Part shown: positions 8,524 through 15,780 of the stretch, in pieces
Layout: each line of letters begins with the position of its first letter
Numbering within the stretch: the stretch's first letter is position 1
From: SKVR01 sp037441525
Lineage (GTDB): Bacteria > Bacteroidota > Bacteroidia > Bacteroidales > UBA7960
Direction: 5' to 3'
Assembly: GCA_037441525.1 (NCBI GenBank)
Contig: JBBISA010000028.1
Span: forward strand, 1-51,692
Length of the DNA stretch: 51,692 nucleotides
The notes under the pieces: generated by a model
Databases searched by the model: none
Told to the model about the DNA's origin: nothing
What the model saw: the letters and a program-made list of their open reading frames with translations, nothing else
Position numbers and translations under genes: made by a program

Positions 8524-8598
8524 GACTGGCGATTTTCGGACTGGCGATTTTCGGACTGGCGATTTTCGGATTGATGATTTTCGGATTGATGATTTTCG
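8524..8598. repeat. 15-bp tandem repeat array, copy B
   Basis: Five contiguous 15-bp units: three of GACTGGCGATTTTCG, then two of GATTGATGATTTTCG, preceded by a half unit at 8516-8523. The block structure (three identical, then two identical) shows recent expansion by slippage. It matches copy A at 7291-7350 in unit length, orientation and position before a structured element. Confidence 0.85.
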
Positions 8599-8651
8599 GA
8601 TTATCTGGTGTCCGGTGTCCGGGTTCGGGTGTCAGGGGAGATTGATTGTTA

Positions 8652-8776
8652 CCCTGTAAGGGTTCAATAAAAATAGCCCTGGGTTTCAACCCGGGGTTAG
8701 GGAATATGAGCGAAAAAAGGCGCTGCGCGCAAAAGGTAGTTCAAGGTGCCGGAGGTTGTGGCCAGCGCAATGGCAC
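8652..8776. repeat. Structured intergenic repeat element, copy B
   Basis: A 125-bp element homologous to 7459-7582 in the same orientation. Hairpin 1 is CCCT-GTA-AGGG (8652-8662) where copy A has CCCC-GAA-GGGG, so both strands of the stem changed together. Hairpin 2 (CCCTGGG...CCCGGGG) and hairpin 3 (GTGCC...GGCAC ending at 8776) are kept. Compensatory change suggests that the folded form matters, as in REP-like elements. Confidence 0.75.
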
Positions 8777-8890
8777 AACCTTTTTGATTAGAATTTCGTA
8801 GTGTAATGCAACAATAAATCGCATCAACCGTAAAAGAAAAACACCAGAACATGACGATCCATATTATAAGTTCATAATAAAACCCAATCC

Positions 8891-9889
8891 ATGAAAGTAT
8901 TATTTATCGGCGGAACCGGCAACATCTCCAAAGAGTGTTCAATGCTGGCATTACAGAACGGAATTGACCTTTATCATATAAACAGGGGGCAAAGTCCGGT
9001 TAAGATCCTTGGGGTGAAATCGCTGGTGGCCGATCATAAGAGTATCGATGAAGTAAGAAAGGCTATTGATGGCCATTATTTTGATGTGGTAGTTAATTTT
9101 ATTGCCTATCTGCCCGATGATGTACAAAGGGATATCGATGTTTTTTACGGAAAAACCGGACAATACATATTTATCAGCACCGCTTCAGCCTATCAGAAGC
9201 CGGTTACCCATCCCATCATCACCGAGTCAACCCCCGTTGCCAATCCCTACTGGCAATATTCGCGCAATAAAATTGCATGCGAAGACTTGTTGATGAAAGC
9301 ATACCGGGAAAAAGGCTTCCCTTTTACCATAGTAAGGCCCTCTCATACCTACGATATGGTCATACCCGCAGCTATTGGTTCGTGGACTGACTTTACTTTA
9401 ATAGACAGGATGAGGCGCGGGAAAAAGATCATTATTCATGGTGATGGCACTTCGCTTTGGGTTATGACCCACGCCAGCGATTTTGCCAAAGGTTTCAACG
9501 GATTGCTTGGACATCCGCAGGCCATTGGGCACACTTTCCATATTACATCAGATGAATTGCTCACCTGGAACCAGATATACCAGATCATGGCCGATGCTGC
9601 CGGGGCCGAATTAAAGGCAGTCCATATTTCAACGGATTATATCTGCCAGACTGCCGAAAAACTTGGCTTGGGCGATGTTTGGGGGCAATTGCACGGCGAT
9701 AAGGCGAGCAGCGTTATTTTCGACAATACAAAGATTAAACGTTTTGTTCCAGGCTTTACCGCTACCGTGCCTTTCTGGCTGGGCATAAGAAAAACCATTG
9801 CATGGTACGATGCCGATCCGTCGCGCAAAGTAATTGACGAAGGCAATAACCGCCTGCTCGATGGATTGCTAAAGGCATACGGTGAGTAA
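8891..9889 (+). CDS. NAD(P)-dependent epimerase/dehydratase (extended SDR)
   Basis: A 332-residue extended short-chain dehydrogenase. The dinucleotide-binding loop is FIGGTGNIS (6-13), and the catalytic pair is Tyr123 and Lys127 in YSRNK with the upstream serine in FISTASAYQ. The loop GGTGNIS instead of GxxGxxG is that of atypical SDRs related to CSP41 and isoflavone-reductase-like proteins. MKVLFIGGTG at the very start supports the chosen ATG. It probably acts on a nucleotide-linked or free sugar in the cytoplasm; the substrate is unknown. It stands alone, convergent with the gene ending at 10186. Confidence 0.82.
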   Translation: MKVLFIGGTGNISKECSMLALQNGIDLYHINRGQSPVKILGVKSLVADHKSIDEVRKAIDGHYFDVVVNFIAYLPDDVQRDIDVFYGKTGQYIFISTASAYQKPVTHPIITESTPVANPYWQYSRNKIACEDLLMKAYREKGFPFTIVRPSHTYDMVIPAAIGSWTDFTLIDRMRRGKKIIIHGDGTSLWVMTHASDFAKGFNGLLGHPQAIGHTFHITSDELLTWNQIYQIMADAAGAELKAVHISTDYICQTAEKLGLGDVWGQLHGDKASSVIFDNTKIKRFVPGFTATVPFWLGIRKTIAWYDADPSRKVIDEGNNRLLDGLLKAYGE

Positions 9890-10007
9890 GTCTGCAAGGC
9901 TATTCATTATTGTTTTAAAATTGATAGACGCATTATTTATTAAACCAAACCACCAGGAGAGGGTTTTAATGACCAGGCTGCCTTATAATCCAGATTTGTC
10001 TTTAGCC

Positions 10008-10038
10008 GATTTTTCTAATGACCGTCATTAGAAAAATC
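10008..10038. repeat. Perfect 31-bp palindrome in a convergent intergenic region
   Basis: GATTTTTCTAATGAC and its exact reverse complement GTCATTAGAAAAATC are separated by one base (C10023). The T-tract precedes and the A-tract follows the stem, the wrong order for a U-run terminator on either strand. It could be a protein-binding site, a cruciform or a transcript-end structure for the genes converging here. Confidence 0.6.
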
Positions 10039-10185
10039 AATATAAGTTATTGATAATATTATTATTAGGGCAACTTAAGATTTCAGACTGCTCAGCACCA
10101 TTTAATTCAATGAAAAGTTGCCGGCTAAGAAATATCTCCATCCTGGCAAGTAAGTCTAAACAAAAGTATTCTCAGAAAAGTCAGC

Positions 10186-10887
10186 TTAATCTTGCTTCTT
10201 TGCTGATACTGCTGCAACGGCAAGAAAAACTCCCAGCATTATCCCCAACAGGGCAGCAAATAGCACCCGTTGTTGGGTCGGGAGCATAAATGTTATGCTA
10301 TGGGCCGGTATCCAGAAGAAGGGGATGGTTTTTTTGAATACGAAATTCCATTGCACTTTCCAGTTTATAGAAGTAAGGATTTTGTCCATCTGTATGGGCC
10401 TGAACAATGCCGTCAACTTCCCTCCATTTGCTTCAATATGGGTATCGGTTATTTTATGCATGGTCATCATTACCGGGGCGAAGATAAGATTCATAGCTGT
10501 GCTGGCAGCGAAAGCAACTATCCATTTTGCGGGGCATTGACAATCGGATTGAAGTAGTGTGCTTGCTCCTGTCATACCAAGATATTCGAGAAAAATGGGC
10601 GTACCTGTGGAAAATATTATGAAAGCCATCTGGATGGTAAGTCCCAGCAAACCCCATACAATAGCCCTGGCCGGAATGCCAAATCCCGGCTGGTTGTAAT
10701 GCCCGGTTTTAATCCGTAATCCGATCACCTCGCCCAGAGTGGCAAGAATGGCAAATTTTACAAAACTCATTGCCATTCCATGTTGCTGGTTGATGGATTT
10801 GTAAAAATCAAACAGGCTTGCCGAAATAAAAAATGGAATGAAAAATAGTATCAGAGCGCCTATAAAGTAAAAGTCCTTTGCCTTCAT
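10186..10887 (-). CDS. Mpv17/PMP22-like integral membrane protein
   Basis: A 233-residue polytopic membrane protein with hydrophobic segments near residues 5-25, 40-55, 70-90, 120-140 and 195-225. I took the ATG at 10887 (MKAKDFYFIG) because a start at 10968 would overlap the upstream gene by 35 nt and adds a non-hydrophobic tail. The C-terminal part, NWKVQWNFVFKKTIPFFWIP followed by TFMLPTQQRVLFAALLGIML, follows the Mpv17/PMP22 pattern of N-W-K-x-W, a proline-containing helix, P-x-x-x-R-V-L and a final helix. Bacterial members are uncharacterised; the eukaryotic ones are organelle membrane proteins implicated as channels. It follows the acetyl-CoA synthetase gene by 46 nt. Confidence 0.6.
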   Translation of the reverse strand: MKAKDFYFIGALILFFIPFFISASLFDFYKSINQQHGMAMSFVKFAILATLGEVIGLRIKTGHYNQPGFGIPARAIVWGLLGLTIQMAFIIFSTGTPIFLEYLGMTGASTLLQSDCQCPAKWIVAFAASTAMNLIFAPVMMTMHKITDTHIEANGGKLTALFRPIQMDKILTSINWKVQWNFVFKKTIPFFWIPAHSITFMLPTQQRVLFAALLGIMLGVFLAVAAVSAKKQD

Positions 10888-10933
10888 TTTTAATTGGTAT
10901 AGCGATGAATTTCTGCGATTATGAAAATGCTTC

Positions 10934-13000
10934 TCAGTGTTGATGGTGCTGAATGTTGATCCTTGCATCTACCGCAATCACCCTGTTGGCAGTTCCCAGT
11001 AGGGGATTCAGGTCCATTTCTGCTATTTCAGGCGCAACTCTGAGCAGTGCCGACAATTTTACTAACACCTGGGCAAACATTTCCTCATTAATACCTTGCT
11101 GTCCGCGAACTCCCTTAATGATACCATAACTTTTCAGACTGCGTATCATATCAATGGCTTCCGGTTTGCTCACCGGGGCCAAAGCAGTGGTAACATCTTT
11201 GAGCACTTCAATGAAAATTCCGCCCAATCCACAAAGAATCATGTGTCCAAATTTGGCTTCATATTTGGACCCGACAAAAAGCTCCATCCCCGACAACATG
11301 GGCTGCAGAAGTATGGCCACCGTATCTTGGATTTGCATCATACGGACAAACTCAGCACGCAATTGGGTTTCGTCTTTCACGTTAAGCACCACACCACCCA
11401 CATCCGACTTATGCACCGGCCCCACAACTTTCATCACTACCGGATAACCCAATTGCTGAGCAGCCAGGGCAGCATCATCTGCTGTATCAGCAACAGCTTC
11501 ACCAGCACGGTCAATCCCTGCTGCATCAAGCAGTTGCCGTACCTTTTCAGGTGGGAGGTATCCGTCGGGTGAGTTTTCGATAATGCTTCTTACCAATGCA
11601 GTGTCTATTGGAAGCAAATCGTTTGTAATGGCAACGGGTGGGGGAGTGGCCATAACCTTTGCGAGCGCTTTGCCCAGAGTAACTTCATCGGGAAAATTAA
11701 TGCGTCCCTTTGCAATAAAATCAGCAACCTCGGCCTGAGCGGTAAGCGTAGATGGCAAAACAGGGTAAACAGGTTTTTTACATTCATTCATTTTCTTATG
11801 CAGCACATCATAAACATTATATACCGGAAACAATCCCGGTGTGCCGAAAATCACCACCATAGCATCGATGTTATGGAAATCGTTTTCAACATAATCGATG
11901 ATGGTGCCCAGTTGTTCTGCAGTTCCGGTGGCAAGAAAATCAATGGGGTTGGCCACCGAACTTCCCGGGAATAGTTTAGCAAGCAATTCCTGGCTGGCTG
12001 CTCCTTCCATGGGGGGTACTTCGAGGCCACCTGCCGAAAGGGCATCGGTGAGCATAACAGCCGGGCCTCCGGCATGAGTGATCACAGCAATGTTTTTACC
12101 CTTCGGTTTGGGGTGCATAAACACCGATGCCACGCTTATGAGCTCTTCCCGTCCGTAACAACGAACAATTCCGGCTTTTCTGAACAGGGCATCCACCGCA
12201 ACATCAGAACTGGCCAGTGCACCGGTGTGCGATGATGCAGCCCGGCTACCTGCATCTGAGCTTCCGGCCTTTATGGCTGCAATACTGCATCCTTTAGTAA
12301 TAAGTGATGATGCATGCTTTAATAACTTCTGCGGGTTGTTTATTGTTTCAATATAAAGCAGTTTTACTTTCGAACTTGCTTGCACATCGAAGGTTTCATC
12401 AAGATACTCCAGAATTTCTTCCACACCCATTTGCGCGCTGTTGCCCACCGAAAAAACATTGGCAAAGGTGAGGCCCTTGGGTATTCCGGCTTCCATAATG
12501 AAACATGCCGTAGCGCCCGAACCCGAAATAAAGTCGCAACCCTGTGGGTCGAGACGGGGAATGGGGTATGTGAAGATGCTGTGGTGTGAAGGTGTAAGAA
12601 TGCCAACACAATTAGGGCCGATAAGTGATCCCCCCACGCTATTGATGGTTTCAACCATTTCTTTTTCAAGACGGGCCCCTTCATTGCTTTCTTCGCTAAA
12701 ACCCGCCGACAAAACAATGAATGCCCTTGTTTCTTTCTGATGGGCAAGGGTTTTAACTGTGTCGGTTACATAACGGGCTGCTATGGCAATTATGGCCAGA
12801 TCTACCTGCGGCAGCTCAGAAGGGTCAGTAAAACTCTTTATCCCCTGAACCAGGCTTTCTTTTAAATTGGTAACATACAGATGGCCGGAAAATCCACCAT
12901 CGATCAGGTTTTTAAGCACCTTGCCACCGGGCTTGGTAATGTCGTTGGAGCTGCCTATTACAACGATACTCCGCGGATTCATAAGTTGTTGGGTGATCAT
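10934..13000 (-). CDS. Acetate--CoA ligase (ADP-forming), fused alpha and beta parts
   Basis: A 688-residue fused ADP-forming acyl-CoA synthetase. It begins with a CoA-binding Rossmann domain (about 7-130: MNPRSIVVIGSSND). Succinyl-CoA-ligase-like domains follow to about residue 450, with the phosphohistidine His258 in SSHTGALASS. An ATP-grasp domain fills the C-terminus (about 475-688: GYPVVMKVVGPVHKSDVGGV and EMDLNPLL). The enzyme converts acetyl-CoA (or propionyl- or aryl-acetyl-CoA), ADP and phosphate to acid, CoA and ATP. In anaerobes this yields ATP at the end of sugar or amino-acid fermentation. The alpha-beta fused order is common. The membrane-protein gene downstream may be cotranscribed. 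Confidence 0.9.
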   Translation of the reverse strand: MITQQLMNPRSIVVIGSSNDITKPGGKVLKNLIDGGFSGHLYVTNLKESLVQGIKSFTDPSELPQVDLAIIAIAARYVTDTVKTLAHQKETRAFIVLSAGFSEESNEGARLEKEMVETINSVGGSLIGPNCVGILTPSHHSIFTYPIPRLDPQGCDFISGSGATACFIMEAGIPKGLTFANVFSVGNSAQMGVEEILEYLDETFDVQASSKVKLLYIETINNPQKLLKHASSLITKGCSIAAIKAGSSDAGSRAASSHTGALASSDVAVDALFRKAGIVRCYGREELISVASVFMHPKPKGKNIAVITHAGGPAVMLTDALSAGGLEVPPMEGAASQELLAKLFPGSSVANPIDFLATGTAEQLGTIIDYVENDFHNIDAMVVIFGTPGLFPVYNVYDVLHKKMNECKKPVYPVLPSTLTAQAEVADFIAKGRINFPDEVTLGKALAKVMATPPPVAITNDLLPIDTALVRSIIENSPDGYLPPEKVRQLLDAAGIDRAGEAVADTADDAALAAQQLGYPVVMKVVGPVHKSDVGGVVLNVKDETQLRAEFVRMMQIQDTVAILLQPMLSGMELFVGSKYEAKFGHMILCGLGGIFIEVLKDVTTALAPVSKPEAIDMIRSLKSYGIIKGVRGQQGINEEMFAQVLVKLSALLRVAPEIAEMDLNPLLGTANRVIAVDARINIQHHQH

Positions 13001-13330
13001 AAATATGTGTTTTGTGTGTTGATAAACTGGCGGCTAAAGTAAGAAAAATTGCTGTGGAATCAGACCCGGAAGCCCACTATATAGACATAACCAATCCGAG
13101 TATTCTATGCATTAATCAAAAACGAAAAATAATGATGAAAAGCTTGCCTGCCTGAGTAAAAATGAACTCCCGAAAAGATTGTCAGTATTTGTTTCGATGG
13201 TGGCACTTTTCATTATGACTATTTCCTTTCAGAATAACCCGGTAAATGCCAAAGCCAACCTGTAAAGGATTGGTTTACTTTACCGGTAGGATTTACATTG
13301 AATTAGGCTTTTATGCTGAGTTTGGCCAGG
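13001..13330. other. Intergenic region with a possible broken small exported-protein frame
   Basis: Between two minus-strand genes. On the plus strand the frame 13116-13263 is open and ends in TAA. Its second part reads LPKRLSVFVSMVALFIMTIS, then FQNNPVNAKANL, a good signal peptide with an AKA cleavage motif. It has no in-frame ATG before the hydrophobic core; the only nearby ATG (13162) is in another frame. It may be a decayed secreted-protein gene. Confidence 0.25.
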
Positions 13331-15184
13331 TTACACATCATACCCACTCTCCCTCAGCAATTCGAGCAGGGTAGAGGTGGCATCGCGGGGTTCAATGTTT
13401 TTACGAACAGGCTTGCGACCCTGGTAAAGATGCAATTTTCCCGTTCCGGTGCCGACGAAACCAAAGTCGGCATCGGCCATTTCGCCCGGTCCGTTTACAA
13501 TACAGCCCATTACCGCAATCTTCAACCCCGGAAACCTTGATGTATGTTTTTGAACATCTTTCAATACCTTTTGCAAATCGTAGGAGGTTCGCGCGCAGGT
13601 TGGGCATGCAATAAATTCGGTGCGGGTAATGCGCAGCCCGGCCGATTGCAGAAAACCATAGGCAACAGATATTACATCCTCATTCAGGGCCGGAGCATTG
13701 AACCAGATTCCCTGTATTTTTCTTTCAAGAAGCAGGTTGCCTGCAAAAGTGGCAAAATGGCTTATCAAATCACTGCTCTCGGCGGTTTGGAAACACCTCC
13801 GAAGAATGACCGGGATCCGATATTTCTGTGAATACTCAATCCATTTGGTTATTCTGGTTTCACTGGTAACATGGTTAAAGTCAAGTACAATAGCTGTTAA
13901 TCCATCAGTGGGCTCAATTAATGGCGGTACCGGAAAGTCTTTCAGGCATACCCTGAGCATAAATTTGCCAGCAAATTGGGCATTTTGTAATGATGCATCA
14001 GATAAATAATCAACCACTGGCGTTACATTTAGAAGGGTTTTGCCTTCTAAATGCTGAACAGGAATAATATATTCGCAGGAAGGATTTTCTAAAGTTTCAT
14101 CAGGCTGGGTGGTAAAGTAATAATCCGCATGAGGCAGATTTGACTGGGGTGCAGGTTTTAAAATGGTTTCGTTTTTTTCATTGCAGGGCTTTTTTTCAGA
14201 TTCACAGATAACAACTGCCTTGTGTTTTCCTGAAGATATGAGAATGGGATTAGGGTCTGGATGAAATGGGGTAAGTTTAAAATCATCACCTTGTTCGGGC
14301 TTTGTAAAAGGTATTTGGTAAAGAGATGAAAGTTTGTTAGCAAAAGGTATTTCATTTTCAGGCTCTTCTGTAAGACTAACCCTTAGTGTATCGCCAATTC
14401 CTTTGTTTAGCAGACTGCAAATCCCCAATGCAGATTTTATACGCCCGTTTTCACCCTCCCCGGCTTCGGTAATCCCAATATGCAGGGGGTACGACATTCC
14501 GTTTTCGAGCATTTTCAACACCATTTGTTCGTAGGCCTGCACCATGATCATTGGTTTACTTGCCTTAAGCGATATTACCAGATTATTGAACAGCAAGTCT
14601 CTGAAGATCTCCAGAAATTCATACGTCGCTTCAACCATTCCTTTGGGGGTGTTGCCATACTGGGCAATGATACGGGCTGAAAGAGAACCCAGGTTGGTGC
14701 CAATGCGGATAGCGGTACCATTTTCCCGGCAAATATCAATGAGTGGTTTAAGTTGGTTGTAAATATGCTCTTTTTCCTTTGCAATTTCATAAGGCGAAAA
14801 ATCTGTTCGGCCTGTATTGATGCTGCCGGTGTAATTACCCGGATTAATTCTTACCTTCTCGACATAACGGGCCGCCACCAGCGCAACTTCGGCATTAAAA
14901 TGAATGTCGGCAATCAGTGGATGGTCGTAACCGGCTTTTCTGATACCAGATTTTATTTCTTTCAGAGCCTCTGCTGCTTTTATATTTGGTGCCGATATCC
15001 TCACATAATCCGCACCTGCTTCTATAATTCTGATACTTTGTGCAATGGTGGCAGGTATATCCAGGGTATTGGTGTTGGTCATCGATTGCAGCCTTATGGG
15101 TTGTTTGCCCCCAACGGGCCTGTTGCCAATTTGCACTTCATGGCTTGGAAAGCGGGTAATGTGGAAGAAATTACTGTTAATCAT
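13331..15184 (-). CDS. ispG: (E)-4-hydroxy-3-methylbut-2-enyl-diphosphate synthase, long form
   Basis: IspG (GcpE) makes HMBPP from MEcPP in the MEP isoprenoid pathway. The TIM-barrel starts with VQIGNRPVGGKQPIRLQSMT and runs through IRIGTNLGSLSARI. The [4Fe-4S] ligands are in FIACPTCARTSYDL and KIAVMGCIVNGPGEMADADF near the C-terminus. A large insert of about 250 residues separates the two, as in the long IspG of plants, Chlamydiae and Bacteroidota. I chose the ATG at 15184 (MINSNFFHITRF): homologues begin close to this point, and an exact -7 box sits inside the longer frame at 15213-15220, so the 26-codon extension to 15262 is probably not translated. Confidence 0.93.
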   Translation of the reverse strand: MINSNFFHITRFPSHEVQIGNRPVGGKQPIRLQSMTNTNTLDIPATIAQSIRIIEAGADYVRISAPNIKAAEALKEIKSGIRKAGYDHPLIADIHFNAEVALVAARYVEKVRINPGNYTGSINTGRTDFSPYEIAKEKEHIYNQLKPLIDICRENGTAIRIGTNLGSLSARIIAQYGNTPKGMVEATYEFLEIFRDLLFNNLVISLKASKPMIMVQAYEQMVLKMLENGMSYPLHIGITEAGEGENGRIKSALGICSLLNKGIGDTLRVSLTEEPENEIPFANKLSSLYQIPFTKPEQGDDFKLTPFHPDPNPILISSGKHKAVVICESEKKPCNEKNETILKPAPQSNLPHADYYFTTQPDETLENPSCEYIIPVQHLEGKTLLNVTPVVDYLSDASLQNAQFAGKFMLRVCLKDFPVPPLIEPTDGLTAIVLDFNHVTSETRITKWIEYSQKYRIPVILRRCFQTAESSDLISHFATFAGNLLLERKIQGIWFNAPALNEDVISVAYGFLQSAGLRITRTEFIACPTCARTSYDLQKVLKDVQKHTSRFPGLKIAVMGCIVNGPGEMADADFGFVGTGTGKLHLYQGRKPVRKNIEPRDATSTLLELLRESGYDV

Positions 15185-15212
15185 GGGGCGATGGATATTG
15201 ATTGGTGCTCCG

Positions 15213-15220
15213 CAAAGATA
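15213..15220 (-). promoter_or_regulatory. -7 promoter box of ispG
   Basis: The minus strand reads TATCTTTG, an exact -7 consensus, 28 nt before the ATG at 15184. It decides the start codon of ispG. No -33 TTTG was found at normal distance. Confidence 0.5.
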
Positions 15221-15561
15221 TATTAATGATTTGAGGTAATCAGGGATTTCTTTTAATTCCATTGCTTAATAAATATGCTATAAAGGTGAAAAAATATGCG
15301 CAATTAAACGTAGAAAAATATTTTTGAAAAGTGAATGGATGATGTAATGTTCATATAATCAAGTAAATAAAATAATAACAAAAAGTTAATAATATAACTT
15401 TAGTTTAAAAAAATGTTATCAATGCATAAATTTGCCAGACTGATTAGGGTACTGAACGATCACATAACTTGTAAACATCCAGTAAATTAACCGCTTTTTT
15501 GAACAGGAAATTTTATATTCATAACAGCTATATAGTATCTATTTTTTCAATATGATCACCA
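15221..15561. other. AT-rich intergenic region between ispG and gltB promoters
   Basis: No gene or clear structure seen. It separates the divergent ispG and gltB transcription units and is strongly AT-rich, with several A- and T-runs. Confidence 0.4.
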
Positions 15562-15588
15562 TTTGTAAATCCATTATCTCTATCTTTG
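15562..15588 (+). promoter_or_regulatory. Promoter of gltBD
   Basis: TTTG at 15562-15565 and the exact -7 box TATCTTTG at 15581-15588, with 15 nt between them (a few shorter than the usual about 19). Transcription would begin near 15595, giving a leader of about 185 nt before gltB. Confidence 0.5.
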
Positions 15589-15598
15589 CCACGAAACT

Positions 15599-15664
15599 AT
15601 GCACAATATGCTAACCACACTAAAATATTCTATTTACTTACTAATTGGCAGGTATCCGACTTGA
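15599..15664 (+). CDS. Possible leader peptide upstream of gltB
   Basis: A 21-codon open frame starts within a few bases of the predicted transcription start. It begins MHNMLTTLKYSIYLLI and ends at a TGA at 15662-15664. It contains four Leu, three Thr, three Tyr and two Ile codons but no Glu or Gln. The TGA lies just before a segment that can pair with the 5' arm of a strong hairpin (15692-15725). This resembles a translation-coupled attenuator. Short frames arise by chance, so confidence is low. Confidence 0.3.
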   Translation: MHNMLTTLKYSIYLLIGRYPT

Positions 15665-15666
15665 CA

Positions 15667-15725
15667 GAGAATGGATCAGGACAATTTTGTGCAAGGCCGT
15701 TCTCTGAGTATGGAGAACGGCCTTG
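15667..15725 (+). promoter_or_regulatory. Mutually exclusive hairpins in the gltB leader
   Basis: A perfect 13-bp stem (15692-15704 with 15713-15725, arms CAAGGCCGTTCTC and GAGAACGGCCTTG, 8-nt loop) is followed by TAATTTG, a poor U-run. Upstream, GAGAATGG (15667-15674) can pair with CCGTTCTC (15697-15704) using one G-U pair, which would prevent the main stem. It could be an attenuator, an inefficient terminator or an RNA-stability element. Confidence 0.45.
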
Positions 15726-15780
15726 TAATTTGAAAGACAACCTTTGATAATTAGAAACACCCGAAAAAAAAGAGAAGATT

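Noticed and set aside
8313..8645. 110-codon open frame with periodic FGLAI/FGLMI residues
   Set aside because: The periodicity is the 15-bp tandem array read in frame; the array length is a multiple of three, so it stays open by composition alone.
9637..9897. 86-codon frame opposite the SDR gene, and other long frames antisense to confident genes such as 19744-20436
   Set aside because: They lie inside well-recognised genes and reflect codon composition of the sense strand; no motif or promoter supports them.
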